Positions 16,341 through 25,053 of a stretch of DNA of 64,000 nucleotides are shown here, piece by piece; the stretch's first letter is position 1; each line of letters begins with the position of its first letter. The notes beneath the pieces were generated by a model. It had not been told where the DNA came from and did not search any database. It worked only from the letters and a program-made list of their open reading frames with translations. This DNA comes from Virgibacillus sp. NKC19-3 (GTDB lineage: Bacteria > Bacillota > Bacilli > Bacillales > Amphibacillaceae), in the NCBI RefSeq assembly GCF_019837165.1, contig NZ_JAGYHC010000001.1, positions 1,178,001 to 1,242,000 on the forward strand. The letters are read 5' to 3'. Both the position numbers and the translations under genes were made by a program.

Positions 16341-17675
16341 TTGAAGAAAGTAGGGGTAGTTTTAGGGCTGGTTTTCATTAGTTTCATGGTAGTAGCTTGT
16401 AATAATACGGACGAAACAGACTCTGCGGATGAAACGTCGTCAAATAATGAGGGAGATGGAATCGAGACAGGGGCAAACGATGCTAATGAAGATACTTCGT
16501 CTGATAAGGACATAGTGAAAGATGAGGATGAAGGTAGCAATCAGGATAATGAAGCAGAAGAACAGGATTATACAGAGGAACGAGTCGCAGGAGATTACCT
16601 GATTTATGGCGAATGGCTGGAAGGAACGGATTTCCTGCTTTATTTCACGCGGACAACTGATGAACTGACAAGCGAGGAGCGTTTACATCAATCGTTCATG
16701 GAAAGCGACCCTTCACAACGTGACCTGTTTTCTGCTACAACTGATTTTGAAGTCGATGGAACGGCAGCGAACTTGTTTTATCGTGAAGATGATGATTTAA
16801 GTATGGCCTCAACGGAGTCTGCGCAATTTTGGGAAGTCCTGCATGAGATTGGCTTTCGATATGGATTGGATGCGTTTAATCTTTTTAATCAAGATGGGGA
16901 GAGAGGACTTGGTTTTGCGGAAAATTATTGGGAAGAGCCGGTTGACATAGAGCAAGAGCCAAATCGGGGCTACTATGTCGTGTCACCGGAACAATCGGAA
17001 CGGGGGGAAGACACGTATATAAGTGGTGCTGTTGCGGAAGAAGAAATCTATACAGAAGATGACGAATTGCTTGATTTTAATCAGACGGTCGAAACAATGG
17101 AAACCACCACGAACGACGAAGAGGATTATTATTCCGGAATCCACGAAGGCGTAGAAATTGAGGAAGCAATGATTGATGGAAACCAAGCGGTTGTTACGTA
17201 CCATAAGAATGAGGATGCTGAAGTGTCACAGCAAGAGCGTGAAGATTTTGAGCAAGTTCTTCAATTAGCAGCACTTGACTTTCAGGTAGAGGAACTTAAG
17301 CTTGTCAATGAAACAGACCGGGTTATTTCTGTTTATCCATTGTTGGAAGGAATGGACGACAATCATGATGCTGTTGCAGATGATGACAGTCATTCGGAAG
17401 ATGATTCCGGTACGGATGGGCAGGAGGAAAATGCTGCGTTAACGGAAGAAGACGCTACAGGAAACGTGTTTGATTATGTGGATGAACATGAAGACGCTGA
17501 CCGGGAAGAAGTGAAAGCCATGGTGCAAGATGAGGAGGATGAAGAAGGATATTTTACGGTTCAGGCGTTTGTCTATTCAAGTTCAGGAGATGACGATGAA
17601 GTGCAGATGACAAATACGATCGGCTGGTACCTAGTCGATAAAGAAACCGGTGAAGTAGAAGAGAAGGAATTTTAG
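16341..17675 (+). CDS. acidic lipoprotein of unknown function
   Basis: TTG 16341 lies seven bases after TTGGAGG. The signal peptide ends in a lipobox (MVVACN, Cys at about 20), so the protein is anchored outside the membrane. A linker of about 50 residues rich in Asp, Glu, Asn and Ser follows. After it comes a folded region (VAGDYLIYGEWLEGTDFLLYF...) and a second acidic stretch near 345-375. The strongly acidic composition suits a salt-adapted cell. No enzymatic motif was recognised. It stands alone, ending in a strong terminator. Confidence 0.7.
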   Translation: MKKVGVVLGLVFISFMVVACNNTDETDSADETSSNNEGDGIETGANDANEDTSSDKDIVKDEDEGSNQDNEAEEQDYTEERVAGDYLIYGEWLEGTDFLLYFTRTTDELTSEERLHQSFMESDPSQRDLFSATTDFEVDGTAANLFYREDDDLSMASTESAQFWEVLHEIGFRYGLDAFNLFNQDGERGLGFAENYWEEPVDIEQEPNRGYYVVSPEQSERGEDTYISGAVAEEEIYTEDDELLDFNQTVETMETTTNDEEDYYSGIHEGVEIEEAMIDGNQAVVTYHKNEDAEVSQQEREDFEQVLQLAALDFQVEELKLVNETDRVISVYPLLEGMDDNHDAVADDDSHSEDDSGTDGQEENAALTEEDATGNVFDYVDEHEDADREEVKAMVQDEEDEEGYFTVQAFVYSSSGDDDEVQMTNTIGWYLVDKETGEVEEKEF

Positions 17676-17697
17676 GTAAAACCTAGAAGGATAAATG

Positions 17698-17749
17698 AAA
17701 AGGAGATCTCCGCAAATGCATACCATTCATTTGTGGAGACCTCCTTTTG
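17698..17749. terminator. bidirectional terminator between convergent genes
   Basis: A long stem runs AAAGGAGaTCTCCGCAAATG / CATTTGTGGAGaCCTCCTTT and is T-rich at both ends. It serves the lipoprotein gene on plus and the DUF2207 gene on minus. Confidence 0.88.
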
Positions 17750-17790
17750 TACTCTATATTACGGATCATGTTGGAAGCAGAAGAGGCCGC

Positions 17791-19557
17791 TTAACGAGCT
17801 CCACCTCCGCCGCCTCCACCGGCACCGCCACCTCCGCCGACACCAGTAGCACCACCGCTTCCACCGGCAGCAGTTGCAGATGAAGTGCTGGAGTGGAATC
17901 CGCCGTTGGCTAATCCTGATGCCAAGGTTGCACGAGTGTAGTAAGCGCCATACCAGTAATGATGATATCCCCAGTCTTCTTGAGATATGTTTTCAGGGAT
18001 CACACCTTTTAGCTTTTTGGATACGTTATCACTCATGCCAAATAATACACTCCATAGCATCATATCTTGTAATGAAAGTGGCTTGGAAGCAGCTGTGAAT
18101 TGATTGATATCGACCTCACGCAAATAATGCTCAAACTGTAGCAAACGATCCGCTAGTTCATCTCCTTCATCACTGGGTACCGTAATTGCTTGTTTTATTC
18201 CAAGTGGCTTTATTTCTTTAAATGAAAATAATCCTTGCTGCTTCAGGTAGTCTTCGGAATAGTCTTTAAGATAATCAGCAAAGGTGCTTACTTCATTTGC
18301 ATGTTTTTTACTCCATTTTTGGATGGCTTCATCCGTGATGACACCATTTTTATCCGCCACATCTAAGAGCATCGTCCACAGTCCTGTTTCATACGTTTCA
18401 TCATATGTTTCTTCTTTTATTTGCGCCGTTACTTTCCCAAAGGTTGTTGGATAGTTATCCCGTTCATTTTCAACATCATTGATCGTTAGTGTCGTGCGAT
18501 ATTTTTTTCCGAAAAAATTGTTTTCCTTTTCTACTTCCATCGATATTTGCTCATTCATCGACCATTTCAATAGATAGGCTTGAAAGACATCTTCGAAATA
18601 ACCAAGATGCAACTGCATTAAAAGAGCACTCAAACTTGCATAGTCATCTCCAGTGTAAGGAACTGCTTCATAGGTTTTATCTTTATTTTCTGCTATCCGT
18701 TTATGGAGAGGCTTCATGGCGCCGGCTTCTCGTTTCGCTTGATTGGTTTTACGGATAACGAGGAAGGTTCCGATCCCGATTAATAGAGAAAATCCAACGA
18801 TTGCAGCACCGATAATAAAAGCTATCATGGAATTGTCACTTGTATTATAAGCAGACCCATCCATTGCTTCTTCTTGTTGTTCGGATAACGTCATATCTGC
18901 TGTTCGTTGCGTTTGAAAGACATCGGGTGGAAATTGCGTTAAAACAATCACATCTCCATCGACTTCCCCATTTGATTCCCATACAATGTGATCATCTACA
19001 AGCTGCATGTCCCCATCAAAACCAAATCCCCAGAAATCGGCCATTTCCTGCGTGAACGGTTGAAAACCGGAAATCTCAACTGTCACGTTTTGGGCAGGAA
19101 TATCTGAAAAGGTATCAAAGTTCCAAAGCATGGCTTGTCCATCTTCTAAATCACGAACAAGATCAGATAGAGTGTAGGTTAGCGTATACGTATTGTCCCC
19201 GTATTCGCCAATTCCCCAAACCAATTCAACGCCATCCTTTGTAGATAATGTTCCATATTTTCCAGCCTTTTCTTCTCGTGAATCATCGGGGTCCCAGTTG
19301 GGTTCCTCTACAAACCCATCGACGGAAAAATCCGATACCTCAGCCCCATCAAGATTGTCCATATTGATGAAAAGCTCTGTACCCTCATCCATATGCATAT
19401 GACGGTGTTCTGTCACGATGCCTGAGCCATCTTCTTGTAATTCTACTTCAATATGTAAATCGCTCATCGCATTTTCGGCAAATACCGGTAGTGTAAGTCC
19501 TAGATTTATGGCAGTTGCTATCGTAAAGGCAACAAGAATCTTTATCGGCTTGTTCAT
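17791..19557 (-). CDS. DUF2207 membrane protein
   Basis: The product has about 588 residues, with a signal peptide (VAFTIATAINLGLTLPVFAE), an extracellular beta-rich DUF2207 domain to about residue 245, a transmembrane helix near 255-275 (MIAFIIGAAIVGFSLLIGIG) and a large cytosolic part. The C-terminus is the glycine-rich tail usual in this family (GGGGGAGGGGGGGAR). The function is unknown in all relatives. ATG 19557 is preferred; an in-frame GTG at 19569 is also possible. The small membrane protein gene upstream (19628-19888) is on the same strand and likely co-transcribed. Confidence 0.82.
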   Translation of the reverse strand: MNKPIKILVAFTIATAINLGLTLPVFAENAMSDLHIEVELQEDGSGIVTEHRHMHMDEGTELFINMDNLDGAEVSDFSVDGFVEEPNWDPDDSREEKAGKYGTLSTKDGVELVWGIGEYGDNTYTLTYTLSDLVRDLEDGQAMLWNFDTFSDIPAQNVTVEISGFQPFTQEMADFWGFGFDGDMQLVDDHIVWESNGEVDGDVIVLTQFPPDVFQTQRTADMTLSEQQEEAMDGSAYNTSDNSMIAFIIGAAIVGFSLLIGIGTFLVIRKTNQAKREAGAMKPLHKRIAENKDKTYEAVPYTGDDYASLSALLMQLHLGYFEDVFQAYLLKWSMNEQISMEVEKENNFFGKKYRTTLTINDVENERDNYPTTFGKVTAQIKEETYDETYETGLWTMLLDVADKNGVITDEAIQKWSKKHANEVSTFADYLKDYSEDYLKQQGLFSFKEIKPLGIKQAITVPSDEGDELADRLLQFEHYLREVDINQFTAASKPLSLQDMMLWSVLFGMSDNVSKKLKGVIPENISQEDWGYHHYWYGAYYTRATLASGLANGGFHSSTSSATAAGGSGGATGVGGGGGAGGGGGGGAR

Positions 19558-19627
19558 TGTGTCACTCACTCGCTTTCGTCATTAGGAAGATTTTTTAATC
19601 AATACAGGCGGAGTAATATTTCAAGAA

Positions 19628-19888
19628 CTAGGCAACTAGATAACTAACAAACAAAACTAGTGTAAAGAGAATGAAAACTGCTGGAATAGCTATAAGAATG
19701 AAGGCAGAAAATGTTTTCCAGAACCCGCGGTAACTAAATAACCAACAAATAAATACGATGATATAGACAACCATAAGTAACGGCATGGCCCCAGTTTCTG
19801 TTCCTTCGATGAAAGATTTATAAATCCAATACGCCACCAGCAAGACGGGTATGGTAACAGTACCCAAATATTTCCTCAATATAATCAC
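19628..19888 (-). CDS. small membrane protein upstream of the DUF2207 gene
   Basis: The 86-residue protein has three hydrophobic segments (IPVLLVAYWIY, MPLLMVVYIIVFICWLF, FSAFILIAIPAVFILFTLVL). It starts at GTG 19888 close to GGTAGGA, or at TTG 19879 with better spacing. Seventy bases separate it from the DUF2207 start, so an operon is likely. No family was recognised beyond general membrane-protein character. Confidence 0.6.
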   Translation of the reverse strand: MIILRKYLGTVTIPVLLVAYWIYKSFIEGTETGAMPLLMVVYIIVFICWLFSYRGFWKTFSAFILIAIPAVFILFTLVLFVSYLVA

Positions 19889-20187
19889 GTCCTACCATTT
19901 GTGGATCTGTCATTTGATTTCTGATACATTGAATATTACGCTACTTAACTATATGATTCAATGCTACTAGCTATTCTTTTTCAATGACCAACCTAAGCAA
20001 TATAGTTACATGAGAAAAAGGTTTTCTTTCTACATTTTGAAAGTAATTGAATCGGCAAGTTAAAAGACATTCGGTATAAACGATACAAACGTCTTGATGT
20101 TTTGTTATACACTATAATAATTGAAATGACGAAACGGCAAACGCGAATGTCAACAATGGGTAAATGATTATATAGGGAGTTGTCCAT

Positions 20188-21198
20188 ATGCAATCGGGAT
20201 TCATGGAAAATAAGGAAAATGATGAAGGAAGTACAACCATTACCAAGGAATATATCGAAATTAACGGTGTGGAGCAAGGAATCATTATAGAATCGTTAAA
20301 TCAAAACAAACCACTACTTCTATTTTTACATGGTGGCCCCGGGTTTCCTGCTTATCCTGTTAATAAAGCACATGGATTAAAATTGGAACAATACTTCGAT
20401 GTGTGTTATTGGGATCAAAGAGGAACCGGAATGTCATATGATGCGGAAGAAGCTAAAAAAGGCCTGACTGTGGAGCAATTAGTTAATGATACAATTGAGG
20501 TGACCAATTATCTGCGAAATAAATACATACGAGATAAAGTATTTATTCTTGGTCATTCCTGGGGCAGTTACCTTGGGAGTCTAGTGGTGCAAAAAAGTCC
20601 TGAGCTGTTCTATGCCTATATTGGAATTGGTCAAATAGGATCTCATCTCGAATCAGAAAGAGAAGCCTATCAGTTTATTTTAAAAACAGCGATGGACAAG
20701 AATGATAAACGTGCGATTAAGCGAATGAGAAATGTAACTTTTGATGAAAACTATTATCAAAATCGCGCTTATGGTGCAATTAGAGCTAAATTCACCGAGA
20801 AGTATGGTGGCGGTTTTAAGCGTGAGGGCTACGCCAATTCAGAAAGGTTGAGGCATGTTTTTTCTTGTCCAAATTATACGTTGAAAGAAAGAATCAATAG
20901 TTTTAAGGGAGCTATCTTAGGTTGGCAATCACTAGGGCATGTCATGGCTACCGCAGATTTAGTAGAACTTGTTCCAAAGCTTCAGCTTCCAGTCTTTATT
21001 CTTCAAGGCCGGCATGATTATCAAACGACATACACACAAGCAAAACGTTTCTATGAATCAGTAGAAGCACCACTAAAGAAAATGTATACATTTGAAAATT
21101 CTTCGCACACTCCCTTTATCGAAGAACAAGCGTTATTTTATAAAATTATTCAAGATGATATTTTGCCTGTAGCTGAAGAAGCATTTTTGTCTAGTTAA
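20188..21198 (+). CDS. alpha/beta hydrolase, prolyl-aminopeptidase-like
   Basis: The 336-residue alpha/beta-hydrolase has the oxyanion loop HGGPG (about 48-52) and WDQRGTGMS, the nucleophile elbow GHSWGS (Ser about 124), an acid in GRHDYQT near 275 and the catalytic His in SSHTPFIEE near 310. HGGPG plus WDQRGTG is the prolyl iminopeptidase (S33) pattern. GGGAG precedes ATG 20188, with an in-frame ATG at 20203. It is cytosolic with no signal peptide. The exact substrate is not predictable. The next gene is a broken TetR regulator. Confidence 0.82.
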   Translation: MQSGFMENKENDEGSTTITKEYIEINGVEQGIIIESLNQNKPLLLFLHGGPGFPAYPVNKAHGLKLEQYFDVCYWDQRGTGMSYDAEEAKKGLTVEQLVNDTIEVTNYLRNKYIRDKVFILGHSWGSYLGSLVVQKSPELFYAYIGIGQIGSHLESEREAYQFILKTAMDKNDKRAIKRMRNVTFDENYYQNRAYGAIRAKFTEKYGGGFKREGYANSERLRHVFSCPNYTLKERINSFKGAILGWQSLGHVMATADLVELVPKLQLPVFILQGRHDYQTTYTQAKRFYESVEAPLKKMYTFENSSHTPFIEEQALFYKIIQDDILPVAEEAFLSS

Positions 21199-21437
21199 AT
21201 CAGGAATATTAAAAACGTGAATTTATTTCTTAAGTCACTCTTTTTTCAGCATTTATCGTGTTTTATCTTCTTGACATTAATCTACAGAATCTATTTATTC
21301 TATACCCTCCTATAGGCGGACAATCTTTTTGTATCTACGCGATAGGAGGATATGTAATTGCATATTTATGGCGTTTTCATTATAATCTAGATTATACAAT
21401 TAATTCGACAGACAGACGGTCTATGCAAGGAGGAGCA
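21199..21437. other. intergenic region with operator-like site before the TetR pseudogene
   Basis: No gene was found. Just before the tetR ribosome site lies TTCGACAGACAGACGGTCTA (about 21405-21424). A related site, ATCGACAGTCAGTCTAT, occurs at 24370-24386 before the small ORF and decayed ABC gene. Both look like TetR-type operators with GAC/GTC half sites, suggesting the broken regulator once controlled itself and that operon. Confidence 0.4.
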
Positions 21438-22072
21438 ATGATGAGGAAGACCAAGGAAGCACAGGAGAGAAGAAATGAAATTCTGGATGTGGCAGAAGCT
21501 TTATTTAATGAGCAGGGCTATGATGCAACAAGCACCAATGATATCTTGAGGAAGGTTGGAATTGCCAGGGGACCCTGTATTATCATTTTGAAAGTAAAGA
21601 AGCAATCATGGACGGGATTATTGACCGTTATAACAAAAAAGTAATCGAAGGCGCACAACGAATTGCAAGGAACAAGGAAATCCCCGTTATTGAACGATTG
21701 CTTATGGCAATTACTTCATTAAATGTGAGTGGAGCTGTCTCTGAAGAAGTAATGACACATATTCATAAGCCGCAAAACGCCCTGATGCATCAGAAAATGC
21801 AACAGGTTTTATTTCTCGAAATCACACCAATTTTTACAAGCATTATCCAGGATGGAATAGATGAAAATATCTTTCACACAGTCTACCCTTATGAAAGTGT
21901 GGAGATGCTGCTGGTGTATGCTACTACGATCCTTGACGATGGGATGATTGAATTAACGGACGAGGAACAGTTGCAAAGAATGAGGGCTTTTGCCTTTAAT
22001 GCAGAAAGAATGCTTGGAACAGAACAAGAAATGATCAGTCAGCAGTTGATGAAGATTTTAACAAAAGAATAG
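21438..22072 (+). pseudogene. frameshifted TetR-family regulator
   Basis: Codons from ATG 21438 (after AAGGAGG) give a TetR helix-turn-helix (EILDVAEALFNEQGYDATST...ILRKVGIARG). At about 21571, in ACCCTG, one extra base shifts the frame. Read in the next frame the protein resumes as TLYYHFESKEAIMDGIIDRY and continues as a complete ligand domain to the stop at 22072. A single-base insertion therefore separates two halves of an otherwise intact regulator of about 210 residues. This may be a recent mutation or a sequence error. Confidence 0.8.
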
Positions 22073-22177
22073 GGGATGGGACATGTATCTTTGGATCATA
22101 CGAAATGGCCTGAATTCAACGTTTGCTGAGGACATTATGGATCATTTTCTTCAAATTAATTTGAAGGAGAGATATGG

Positions 22178-22213
22178 ATGGAACAATTAATTGTCAGGGA
22201 GATGAATGAAGGT
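22178..22213 (+). pseudogene. 5' fragment of the GNAT gene interrupted by the IS element
   Basis: ATG 22178 behind AAGGAGAG begins MEQLIVREMNEG and is then cut by the hairpin TTAGGCGATAGCCTAA that I take as the left IS end. The start resembles the N-terminus of GNAT acetyltransferases (LIVREM...). The remainder of such a protein resumes after the right end of the element at about 23794. About 15-20 codons normally found between them are missing. Confidence 0.5.
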
Positions 22214-22298
22214 TAGGCGATAGCCTAAAGTTTTTTTGCCGCTCCCTTAATATCTTAATGATATCATCCGTCTTAGATAAGGGAAAAGCTGACTTAGA

Positions 22299-22525
22299 AT
22301 GAAATTAGATAGCAATAACCATTCCGTATTCTTCATGTATTACCATCTTGTTCTAGTTGAGAAATATCGTAGAGAAGTCTTGGTGACAAGGCATCTGACT
22401 ATGCTAAGGATATTTGGTCAAGAAGCTTTTGCTGACGAACTACTGGTGGTTCTCCCATCCATGTAGTCATGAAATATATTGAAAATCAAGGAATGAAGGG
22501 AGGCGGGAGCAATGCGAGTCCATAA
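22299..22525 (+). pseudogene. tnpA (Y1 transposase) with internal deletion
   Basis: ATG 22299 starts MKLDSNNHSVFFMYYHLVLV followed by EKYRREV, the N-terminus of IS200-type transposases, including the first residues of the HUH region. At about 22380 the frame breaks. In another frame it resumes as DIWSRSFC-stop-RTTGGSPIHVVMKY and IENQG, which is the C-terminal end of the same family. The central part, with the catalytic HUH motif, is deleted, so the element cannot transpose by itself. The remnant overlaps the tnpB start. Confidence 0.8.
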
Positions 22526-23645
22526 AGGATATAAGTTTCGTATCTATCCAAATAAAGAACAAGAAATCCTAATCTCTAAAACAATCGGTTGTTCTCGCTT
22601 TGTATTCAATCATTTTCTAGCACAATGGAACGATGTTTACAAAGAAACAGGTAAAGGATTGACTTATCATTCGTGTTCAGCGGAACTTACACAGCTAAAA
22701 AAGGAATTGTTTTGGTTAAAAGAAGTGGACAGTATTGCTATTCAGTCATCACTTAAAAGCCTTGCTGATTCCTATAGTCGTTTTTTCAAGAAACAAAATA
22801 AGGTACCACGATTTAAGTCTAAAAAGCATAAAGTACAATCCTATACAACCAAGCATACGAATGGGAATATTGCCATTGTAGGTAATAGAATCAAGTTGCC
22901 AAAACTTGGTCTTGTACGTTTTGCCAAAAGTCGTGACGTGCAAGGGCGTATTTTTAAAGCAACGATTAGACGGAATCCCAGTGGCAACTATTTCGTATCT
23001 ATTCTTGCAGAAGTAGAAGTACAACCATTGGAGAAAACGGAATCATCTATTGGCATAGACTTAGGTATTACTGATTTTGCCATTCTTTCAGATGGCTGCA
23101 AGTTTGACAATCATAATTTTACCTCAAACATGGAAATGAAACTAAAACGGGAACAGCGAAAACTGTCAAGACGTGCGTTACATGCTAAAAAGAATGGTAT
23201 GAACCTTCTTGATGCAAAAAACTATCAGAAACAAAAGATAAAAGTTGCTAGATTGCACGAAAGATTGATGAACCAACGTGACGACTTCCTTCACAAGTTA
23301 AGTACAGAAATAATCAAAAACCACGATATTATCTGTATCGAAGATTTGAATATCAAAGGAATGTTACGTAATCATAAGTTAGCAAAATCCATCTCTGATG
23401 TGTCATGGTCTGCTTTTGTAACTAAATTAGAATACAAAGCGAAGTGGTATGGTAAAATAATTGTGAAAATAAGTAGATGGTTTCCATCTAGTCAAGTATG
23501 TTCCGGTTGTGGACATCAAGACGGGAAAAAATCGCTTGAAATAAGGGATTGGACTTGCCCTGTTTGCCATGAACATCATGACAGAGATGTAAATGCTAGT
23601 AAAAACATATTGGTCGAAGGCTTACGAACATTAGCCTTGACTTAA
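22512..23645 (+). CDS. tnpB: TnpB, RNA-guided nuclease of IS605-type element
   Basis: The 377-residue protein begins MRVHKGYKFRIYPNKEQE, the standard TnpB start. RuvC motif I is GIDLGITDFA (about residues 178-187), RuvC II IICIEDLNIKG (about 275) and RuvC III DRDVNASKNI near the end. Between II and III is a zinc ribbon with CSGCGH and CPVC. All catalytic acidic residues (D, E, D) are present, so it should be an active RNA-guided DNA endonuclease, ancestral to Cas12. The ATG follows GGAGGCGGGAG and overlaps the tnpA remnant. Confidence 0.93.
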   Translation: MRVHKGYKFRIYPNKEQEILISKTIGCSRFVFNHFLAQWNDVYKETGKGLTYHSCSAELTQLKKELFWLKEVDSIAIQSSLKSLADSYSRFFKKQNKVPRFKSKKHKVQSYTTKHTNGNIAIVGNRIKLPKLGLVRFAKSRDVQGRIFKATIRRNPSGNYFVSILAEVEVQPLEKTESSIGIDLGITDFAILSDGCKFDNHNFTSNMEMKLKREQRKLSRRALHAKKNGMNLLDAKNYQKQKIKVARLHERLMNQRDDFLHKLSTEIIKNHDIICIEDLNIKGMLRNHKLAKSISDVSWSAFVTKLEYKAKWYGKIIVKISRWFPSSQVCSGCGHQDGKKSLEIRDWTCPVCHEHHDRDVNASKNILVEGLRTLALT

Positions 23646-23788
23646 ATAAAAATATAGAACCGTAGGAATCTACGGGGGTAGCTTGGTCCATAAGAGACAC
23701 CGCTGTTGACAAAGAAATACGTTAACAAGTATGCTCTGTTCCCAAGAATCTCCCACTTCAATCTACCGCAAGGTCGATAAGTGGGGGT
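23600..23788 (+). ncRNA. presumed omega (guide) RNA at the tnpB 3' end
   Basis: TnpB works with an RNA read from the 3' end of its gene through the right end of the element, with the guide lying just beyond. Here that region includes GAACCGTAGGAATCTACGGGGGTAGC and the terminal hairpin CCCACTTC...AAGTGGGG. The guide would be the flanking DNA starting at about 23789-23794. The 5' boundary is a guess; the assignment follows family knowledge and position. Confidence 0.5.
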
Positions 23789-23793
23789 AGTTC

Positions 23794-24176
23794 AAGACTT
23801 ACCTTTTAATGCAATAAAAGAATTGCTTGCGGATGAATATTATTGTGTTATTGACAAAAGTAATGAAGAATTGGTGGGTTACTTCTGCATGGGAAAATCT
23901 GCACAAGTTCCTGCTGGTTTTCCATTCGGTGCTTATCCAGAAGGGTTTGTAGACATTGGAATTGGGATGAAACCTGAATTAACAGGTAGAGGCAATGGAT
24001 CTATCTTTTTTTCATTTATTCTTAGGTATATTTATAGAAATGCCCATTCACCACTTCGCCTAACAGTGGCTACATTCAACCATAGAGCCATTCATCTATA
24101 TGAGAAATTTGGTTTTGTTAGCAAAATGAAATTTTTGAATAATTCGATTGGATTTATCACGATGATTAAGGAGTGA
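23794..24176 (+). pseudogene. 3' part of the GNAT acetyltransferase split by the IS
   Basis: From about 23794 the frame reads DLPFNAIKELLADEYYCVID and so on through a complete GNAT core: FVDIGIGMKPELTGRG (acetyl-CoA-binding loop), FILRYIYR, LRLTVATFNHRAIHLYEKFGF (motif B). The apparent start at 23781 lies within the IS right end. Its native N-terminus appears to be the fragment at 22178-22213. The product would lack the first beta-strand and helix, so it is probably not functional unless expressed from the IS. Confidence 0.75.
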
Positions 24177-24333
24177 ATCGGTTGAAAAATATTAATTCCT
24201 ATTCCTAACGAATCTAAAAACGGTTTGGTTTTTGTTTGAAAGCTACGTAAGTCAAGTTCAAGTCTTCCCTTGAACCACTAAAGTACACAAGAATAGATTT
24301 CTGATAATTTTTTATACAATGATGTAAAAAATC

Positions 24334-24386
24334 TTGACTATATCGCTTTTTTAGGTTATTCTTTTTATAGATCGACAGTCAGTCTA
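24334..24386 (+). promoter_or_regulatory. promoter with TetR-like operator
   Basis: TTGACT (24334-24339), 17 bases, TATTCT (24357-24362), then the imperfect palindrome ATCGACAGTCAGTCTAT (24370-24386) at the expected start of transcription. It resembles the site upstream of the frameshifted tetR. Confidence 0.5.
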
Positions 24387-24416
24387 TAAAATTTCATGGC
24401 GAAGGAGAGAACATAA

Positions 24417-24605
24417 ATGAACCATGTAGAGCTAATGAGTAAAATATCGGAAAGCACTGGCGTTAGTATCACTGATTGTGAAAAGGTGCTGAATGCATTG
24501 GAAAATGTATTAGATGATGAGCTATCCAATTCCACAAGTGTGTCCGGAGCATTTGATAAGATTTATAAACTAATGACTTTCTTTAACAAAAAGGGAGGGG
24601 CGTAA
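24417..24605 (+). CDS. 62-residue protein with HU-like N-terminal helices
   Basis: ATG 24417 lies eight bases after GAAGGAGAG. The N-terminal MSKISESTGVSITDCEKVLN resembles the first helices of HU-type proteins (KTGLSKKDSE...), but the DNA-binding arm is missing. Small proteins of this sort precede some ABC transporter operons in Bacillaceae. Its stop overlaps the start of the decayed ABC gene by one base (TAATG), indicating former translational coupling. The function is unknown. Confidence 0.55.
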   Translation: MNHVELMSKISESTGVSITDCEKVLNALENVLDDELSNSTSVSGAFDKIYKLMTFFNKKGGA

Positions 24606-24808
24606 TGGGGTATATCATTACTGTAAAGGTTTTCATAAAAAATATGGAGAATTCAATGCTACTGACCAATTACCTTCGACGTAGAGAGCGGCAGTACCTT
24701 TGCTTTTAAGGGGCCTAATGGAGCTGGTAAAAGCACAACAATAAATACGTTTGGTACCATACTCGATAAGATTTCGGGATCATTTGGAAAAATTTACCTG
24801 CAAAGATA
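24605..24808 (+). pseudogene. decayed ABC transporter ATP-binding gene
   Basis: Starting at ATG 24605, pieces in shifting frames read YGEFNATDQ, then VESGSTFAFKGPNGAGKSTT, which is the Walker A region of an ABC ATPase, and TILDKISG. The signature and Walker B regions are gone, and multiple frameshifts exist. The partner permease is not visible, although FRELKHVLRSLFCL downstream (about 24850) may be a scrap of one. Confidence 0.65.
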
Positions 24809-24851
24809 ACAGGAAATGAATTTAGGTGCGTATTATATATGGCATTGTTTT

Positions 24852-24885
24852 AGAGAGCTTAAACATGTGTTAAGGTCTCTTTTTT
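24852..24885 (+). terminator. intrinsic terminator
   Basis: AGAGAGCTTAA pairs with TTAAGGTCTCT (one mismatch) across a seven-base loop and is followed by six Ts. It closes the decayed ABC unit. Confidence 0.65.
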
Positions 24886-25053
24886 GCTTGATAAGAAACT
24901 ATAAAATGATTTGCTTGGGCATAACGGATTATAGATAAACGGCTCTTACAGGTTTGAAAGGAAATTTTTCTTTATTCATTATCAAAAATTAAAGTTTTTT
25001 TAATAATTGCCTATTACAGTATAGATATCCTAATAAATAAAGAGGTGAAAAAG

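Larger units (their letters stand above)
22213..23788 (+). mobile_element. IS200/IS605-family element (decayed tnpA, intact tnpB)
   Basis: The left end is taken at the hairpin TTAGGCGATAGCCTAA (22213-22228). The right end is the sequence after tnpB with CTCCCACTTCAA...AAGTGGGGGTAGTTCA (about 23750-23792), the form typical of IS605-group right ends in Bacillaceae. Inside are an internally deleted tnpA, a full tnpB, and the tnpB 3' region that specifies the guide RNA. No target duplication is expected for this family. Borders are accurate to perhaps ten bases. The element splits a GNAT acetyltransferase gene. Confidence 0.8.

Noticed and set aside
17791-17880. Plus-strand Ser/Thr-rich frame at 17695-17883 as a secreted peptide
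   Set aside because: It is the reverse of the DUF2207 glycine-rich tail and of the terminator hairpin.
22083-22190. 35-codon frame MYLWIIRNGLNST between the TetR pseudogene and the IS
   Set aside because: No ribosome site and no similarity that I recognise; it overlaps the ribosome site of the GNAT fragment.
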